Below are positions 57,516 through 62,000 of a stretch of DNA of 62,000 nucleotides, piece after piece (position 1 is the first letter of the stretch; each line of letters opens with the position of its first letter). The DNA comes from Tubiluchus corallicola (Eukaryota; Priapulida; Priapulimorpha; Priapulimorphida; Tubiluchidae), in assembly GCA_030141605.1 (NCBI GenBank), contig JAQGDQ010000040.1:402501-464500 (forward strand). The letters are read 5' to 3'. A program made the position numbers and the translations under genes. The notes below the pieces were generated by a model. That model did not search any database and was not told the origin of the DNA. It was given only the letters and a program-made list of their open reading frames with translations.

Positions 57516-60500
57516 GTAATTTTTACTTTCTAATATTTTAATGACGCTCACAAAGCATCACTAAAATTATTTTTGCTTATTATTGATTGGATATAGTTCC
57601 AGCTTACTTTGCTATCAATTGTGAGTTAGTTACCTATAGCCTAGGCTATACTACTAGGCTAGCTATACTTACTATAAATTATAATTATAGTATGCTAGAG
57701 TAAGATTAAGTCTTAGAGGAAATGGGTTCAGTTGTTCAAGATATGGATATTAAAATTATTTACAGTAATATAGGTTAGAGAAAAGATGTGTTTTAAGGAT
57801 ATTTACTTCTGTTGGAAAACTTTATTTTCCTCTTATTCCCCTTATTGTTCATATCCCTGGCATTAATTTCATAAATTGGAAAACTTGGCACTCCCCTATT
57901 CATTGTGCCATTAGTAGCATTTAGATTAGATTAGATTTATTATATGTGTTCATGTACATACAGAACAATACAGAGTAATATACAAAATTTATAAATCATC
58001 AGCACATGAAGACACATCAAGTCAACACTATGAGAAAACTTGTGCAGTGTTAACTTAATGAACCTTCATAGTCACCTAGCCTTCGGCACGTGGTGGACAG
58101 CTCCTCCCCTGGACATGTTCAGTAATTGCTCACTGTGTAATGGTATTAATATAATATTCACTAGTCTATCTAAAAAAGCAGCTGATGTTGCGTAACAGTT
58201 ACTGTCAACAATGCCACACTAGTACATAACCATTATTGTAATAATTAAGTGTTTATTTTCGTACATTTTGGTGTGAGGGTGTGGTAAAAGTGAAGAATAT
58301 TTTTGTGTATGATTCATGCATCATTTGAATTGTAAGCATTAGTAGCTAATAATCAAAAAATCAATAATTGAAAGGCCTTAGTCATGAATCGTGAAACATT
58401 TTAACCTAATTTCTGAATTCTATTTATTATACTTACAAATAGGTATGAGCAATCCCCGAATCACTAAATGTATTTTTACAGGGTGTTATTTCTTGCTTGG
58501 TACAACGGCACTCCTGGATTTCTTCTGATTCAAAGGTATTCTTAAATTACTCATACAACATTGTATATTTAAAAAATTTAATGTACACAGATACGTACAA
58601 TATACTGCTAAAGTACATTGACAGTGAACTGAATTATACTGAGATATTATACACAATAATAAATAGCATTTGTTTTACATATAATAGCTGTGCTGTCTTG
58701 TTTTGCACAGTCTAGTTTTAAAGTAGAAGACATTCGCAATATTGGAATTTCCGCACATATTGATTCCGGAAAAACTACCCTGACTGAACGGATATTATTT
58801 TACACAGGCAGGATTGCTGAAATGCACGAGGTATGATTAATACACCATTTTTCTCATGATCTTTTTTATCCTTATAAATCGCTTTACATTTTCACTTTTT
58901 TACATTTAGCCATGCGCTTAAAAGAGACTACTGCAATTACTGATTCAAAAGATGTGCTTTGCCGCTGTCGGTTCAATAAAAATTATGGCTGTGGAATCTT
59001 TATATAACGCTCGGACACAGAAGAAAGTAAGCCCTCCTTAAAAATGCCATAGAGCAAAGAAAATCAAAGAAAGTACAAGACACATTTTAGCACTTACTAA
59101 CCTATTTTGCTGAGAAAGTCCAAGAAGTAAGAACTTTATGCTTGATATTGTCATTAAGCCCATAAAAATGGAAAAAAGTAGATATCAGTATGGTTGTATT
59201 GTCTTTTTGGACATGTTAATTCATGTACTCTTTTATTTTATTATTTTCACATTTCCAAATTTTTTTCTCTCATGTGTCTCAGTTTTTATTTTAAAAAAGT
59301 GCGTACTTTTTGCATATGTCCACCCTGTTTAAATAGCACATCACTAAAATATTGTTGATTTGTATTTTGGAAGGGGTACCAAAGTTATTAGTTTCTTTAG
59401 CGCATTCTTTGATTTTTTTCCAACAGTACGAACTGCTTGATTTGTAAATCTTCCAACTATTATCATTTGAAATAAATTATTGCCGGTTTTTGTGATTGTA
59501 ATTTTATTTCCATCCAATCTTAAAGTATCAATTTTTTTAAATGTTTCATGTATAAAGGCCAGTTGTTTTTTTGGTAACAGGTTAGAGGTAAAGACGAAGT
59601 TGGGGCTAAAATGGATTCAATGGAGCTAGAAAGGCAGAGAGGTATTACAATCCAGTCAGCAGCAACATATACAACTTGGAAAGGAACTAACATAAACATC
59701 ATTGACACACCAGGTATAACTTGAATAATATGTTGAATAATATGTTGAATAATATTATGTAAAGCTCTGGAAGATTCTTCACCCTTTCACTACATAATTG
59801 CTTTTTAGCAGGGCCACATTGACTTTTGCACATTTGACAATATCTTCTTGTTGTGTGTTACTAAAACAGAATCTTGTAAATTAACAAATAGTCACTTGTT
59901 ATTAAACACTAACATTGAATATTAGCTTTATTTGTACACATGCACACACATACGGGTACGCACGCACATGCATACCCATACAAATATGCACGAAACCAAT
60001 TTTTGCAGAAGTCTTAATACTAATCCATAATATGCAATAATTTTATGAGAAATACAGAACAAGCGACTAAACATACATTTCGCTAATCATTAGCAAGTGA
60101 TTTTGTGTAAGAACAGTACCTTATAGGACTATATTTTTGAATCCACCCAACTTCAGTTGCTGATTTGCTGGTTAGCTTTAGTTGTTGAGAAGCTACCCCA
60201 ACCCCATGGCTGTTAAACTTTTCTACAATGTTTCTGAATTTCCATAGCAGCAAAATAAATAGACCCGGGTGACTGCGCTAAGTGCTGAGCTCAGGCAGTA
60301 GTCTACTGTCTTCCGTCCCTTACACGAAAAAACACTGCCGCCTTCCATAGTGAAAGGGCTAAGCAGACAGTATAACAATTGTGTACTGGAAATCTTTGTA
60401 CATACCTTCTTAGTAGCAATATTTTTTGTAGTAAAACACTCCAGCATGCAAAATTTTTACTGTTTGCAGTGAATATTACATTAAATCTTTGACAGCTTAG

Positions 60501-62000
60501 TACTATTTTCCTTAAATCATTGGCAGGCATTGTTTTTTGTTCAAATGAAGTGTTTTGATAAGCTCATGTATTTTTACCATTTTTGTATTTTTAGGACATG
60601 TGGATTTCACTGTAGAAGTGGAGAGAGCATTGCGAGTTCTAGATGGTGCTGTCCTAGTTCTATGTGCCGTAGGTGGTGTCCAAAGTCAGTCTTTCACAGT
60701 TGACAGGCAGATGAAACGCTATGGTGTTCCTTGTCTTGCTTTCATTAATAAGTTGGACAGGCTGGGAGCAAATCCGTATCGTGTACTCAGTCATTTGCGG
60801 TATGAGAAATGCCAAACATTTAATATTTTGCTCACAAAGTGATTACCAAAGGTTGGTAATTTAATCACAAAGTTAATCCCAAAATTACATCAAAGTTTTC
60901 TACTTGTCGAAGTCAATTTTTACCCTTCTATTGATATAAATTACGGAATGTAAATTGAATCACTACTTTTAAAGTACTGCAAAATAAAATTTTGTGAAAT
61001 AGTGAAACCACAAGTCTGTTGCCAAAGTAGTATGTTTAATGTAGATTTATAAGCATTTCTGCCTCTCGAAAGAGTTTTGATGTCGAATTAATAATCACTT
61101 GCTGGTTTTCATAGCCATGAACAGATGCATGGGAAATGTTTATATAGCTGTCACTCCTAGTGTGATGTTCAGTACCTATCCTACCAGCAGAAATTGGCAC
61201 TAAAATGAAAATTTTTATTTCTTATTTAATTATTGGTATTTATTTGTTTTTTAATTAGATCAAAGTTGATGCACAATGCGGCATTTATTCAAATTCCAAT
61301 AGGACTAGAAGGCAACTGTCAGGGTTTAGTTGATTTAATCACACAGAAAGCTGTTTATTTCGATGAACCTCAAGGGTAAGTTTATAAAATTTATAAAAGC
61401 ATACATGAAGTGAAGTCAAAAGCAAACCGGCTTTGTGTTTTTACCAACTTTTAATACATGTATTTATAGAAAGCAAAACAAAACTGTTTTGTGTTTTTTA
61501 GTATGGTGGTCAGAGAAGATGAAATTCCAAAAGACATGAGGACTGAAGCCATTGACAAAAAGCAGGAACTTATAGGTGGGTGACTTTTTTACAATCAAAG
61601 GAAACAAAATGTATTTTAGTGTTGTCCCACTGTAAAATTTGCTACTGCTATTTGATTTTGAGCCATGATAAACTTTCCTTTAGTGTTGTAATTTACAGTG
61701 CAATCTGTAGTTCACCAAGCTTCACTTACCCTGAAATATTGTTTTGCCAAATTTTCTGTATTTTCCTTTGATCTGATTTAGCGACAGTGTCGCTCTATTT
61801 AAACCTACATGCTAAGATACACCTACACTTTTCTTTCTAGAAAGAGCTTAATATTTACTTGTTTGTATCACTGGTAATATTGGTGACCTGTTTGAGTTCC
61901 ATATGTGTAAGTCTGCTGTTTTGCTTTATAGAACATGTATCAAATGTCGATGATCAACTTGGGGAATTGTTTTTAGAAGAGAAGACACCGACCGTAGAGG
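57444..62000 (+). CDS. GFM1: GFM1, mitochondrial elongation factor G1; 5' part, cut by window edge
   Basis: Coding exons: 57444-57515, 58482-58535, 58711-58830, 59581-59713, 60595-60799, 61259-61375, 61502-61575 and 61932-62000 (continues). All junctions are GT/AG with matching phases. The first 281 codons of a protein that is 751 residues in human are present. GTPase motifs: P-loop AHIDSGKTT (57-65), switch region RGIT (102-105), DTPG (124-127) and NKLD (178-181). [20 protein letters not shown] and [20 protein letters not shown] are near-identical to human GFM1. The protein drives ribosomal translocation in the mitochondrial matrix using GTP. Residues 1-45 are basic with almost no acidic residues, as expected of a targeting presequence. 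GFM2 is less likely, judging by the close GFM1 match. Confidence 0.95.
57903..58150 (-). mobile_element. LINE 3' tail in GFM1 intron 1
   Basis: On the minus strand a moderately GC-rich segment (CAGGGGAGGAGCTGTCCACC) runs through T-rich sequence to AATAAATCTAATCTAATC, a TCTAA microsatellite tail. Such a tail marks the 3' end of many CR1/Jockey-like LINEs. No coding part remains. It lies antisense in GFM1 intron 1. Confidence 0.6.
59782..60358. mobile_element. possible inverted-repeat element in GFM1 intron 4
   Basis: CCCTTTCACTA (59782-59792) is repeated in inverted orientation at 60348-60358, within the intron between 59713 and 60595. The 11-bp termini could bound a 577-bp MITE. There is no clear target duplication, so this is tentative. 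Confidence 0.3.

Noticed and set aside
59941-59985. CACA/CGCA-rich patch as a Z-DNA or regulatory element
   Set aside because: A short degenerate CA-type repeat within a GFM1 intron. Nothing marks it as regulatory.

Overview
This is a piece of an animal nuclear genome. It is AT-rich, has genes split by GT-AG introns of a few hundred to about 1,900 bases, carries long microsatellites, and is littered with relics of transposable elements. There are no bacterial operons, phage genes, CRISPR arrays or rRNA genes. A pyrokinin/CAPA/neuromedin-U-type neuropeptide receptor and a BEL/Pao retrotransposon point to an invertebrate; the sequence alone does not fix the phylum.

Layout. Positions 1-22.3 kb are gene-poor: a LINE tail, a hAT-like element with an internal 34-bp repeat, a 143-bp direct-repeat pair, a small SAP-like ORF and many simple repeats. 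At 22.4-23.2 kb (minus strand) lies one coding exon of a class A peptide GPCR, ending at a clear splice donor before TM6. From 23.2 to 32.3 kb there is again no recognisable gene. At 32.4-33.9 kb (plus) is UBR7, a PHD-finger/UBR-box E3 ligase, in only two coding exons. Converging on it from 46.2 down to 35.1 kb (minus) is a complete 14-exon IWS1 gene. All its exon phases join into a 998-codon protein with a diverged acidic repeat N-terminus and a conserved TFIIS-N-type core. From 46.9 to 57.3 kb is a transposon-rich stretch: a pogo-like element, a 147-bp direct-repeat pair, a hAT element with a perfect 8-bp target duplication, the 5' part of a broken BEL/Pao retrotransposon, a LINE relic and a 471-bp palindromic element with a 5-bp target duplication. 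From 57.4 kb to the window end (plus) are the first eight coding exons of GFM1, mitochondrial elongation factor G1, cut off by the window edge.

The three housekeeping genes do not form a pathway. IWS1 and UBR7 act in the nucleus (transcription elongation with SPT6; chromatin and histone-linked ubiquitination). GFM1 acts in mitochondrial translation. The receptor acts in neuropeptide signalling. No new multi-gene system was found. The points most worth a second look are the taxon-specific GPASP repeat array in IWS1, its conserved LEDGF-type binding motif split across an intron, the two-exon UBR7, the palindromic element just upstream of GFM1, and the unassigned direct-repeat pairs.
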